Assembly (NCBI GenBank): GCA_013812465.1
Contig: JACCTK010000346.1
Coordinates: 1 to 5,336, forward strand
DNA: 5,336 nt
Direction of reading: 5' to 3'
Origin: Actinomycetota bacterium
GTDB lineage: Bacteria; Actinomycetota; Thermoleophilia; Gaiellales; Gaiellaceae
A program made the position numbers and the translations under genes. Below, piece by piece: positions 5,325 to 5,336 of this stretch. The notes under the pieces are model-generated. The model saw only the letters and a list, made by a program, of their open reading frames with translations. It did no database searches and had not been told where the DNA came from. The stretch's first letter is position 1. Each line of letters starts with the position of its first letter.

Positions 5325-5336
5325 CCCTCGAGCCCT
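5321..5336 (+). CDS. Start of a downstream gene, probably the cognate anti-sigma factor (3' truncated by window edge)
   Basis: ATG5321 overlaps the sigma-factor stop as ATGA and is preceded by a strong GAGGAGG. Only five codons (MTLEP) are inside the window, so no domain can be seen. In SigR/SigH-type loci the next gene usually encodes a small zinc-binding anti-sigma factor with an HxxxCxxC motif, and the tight overlap fits that. The assignment rests on position alone. Confidence 0.6.

Overview
The window is GC-rich and densely coded, with almost every base in a gene and no gap over about 100 bases. Several signs point to a high-GC actinobacterium, possibly a deep branch such as Thermoleophilia: an ECF12/SigR-type sigma factor with a matching promoter, GTG starts, TAnnnT boxes 6-8 nt before start codons in place of Shine-Dalgarno sites, and a one-PDZ membrane-anchored HtrA. 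The lineage call is inference from style. No rRNA or marker gene is present to fix it. I see no tRNA, rRNA, CRISPR array, insertion sequence or phage gene.

Left part (1-1592, + strand): the C-terminal end of a multicopper-oxidase/nitrite-reductase-like cupredoxin protein, followed with no gap (TAG then ATG) by a ZIP-family metal transporter that carries an extra N-terminal membrane anchor and an extracytoplasmic domain. The two genes look co-translated and suggest a surface metal oxidation and uptake unit.

Middle (1593-4026): a 100-base intergenic region with overlapping inverted repeats and a promoter-like TATAAC leads to a membrane-anchored HtrA serine protease (+). This gene converges, with only 12 bases between the stops, on a patatin-like phospholipase (-). 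The phospholipase start lies back to back with that of a small hypothetical protein (+). The 18 bases between the two starts seem to hold overlapping divergent -10 boxes.

Right part (4045-5336, + strand): a 122-residue Cys/His-bearing protein of unknown function, a 74-residue heavy-metal-associated (HMA) copper-chaperone-like protein whose -10 box sits in a near-perfect palindrome, an ECF12/SigR-like sigma factor, and the first five codons of a gene overlapping it by ATGA, most likely its anti-sigma factor. Upstream of the sigma gene is an exact GGAAT-N18-GTT, the known SigR/SigH-type promoter, which argues for autoregulation in response to thiol-oxidative stress.

Together the genes suggest a cell-envelope and metal/redox stress neighbourhood: metal oxidation and transport, envelope protein quality control, a lipase, a metal chaperone and a redox sigma factor. 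Only the oxidase-transporter and sigma/anti-sigma pairs are clearly operonic. I found no clearly new defence or mobile system. The most distinctive points are the oxidase-ZIP pair and the regulatory architecture.
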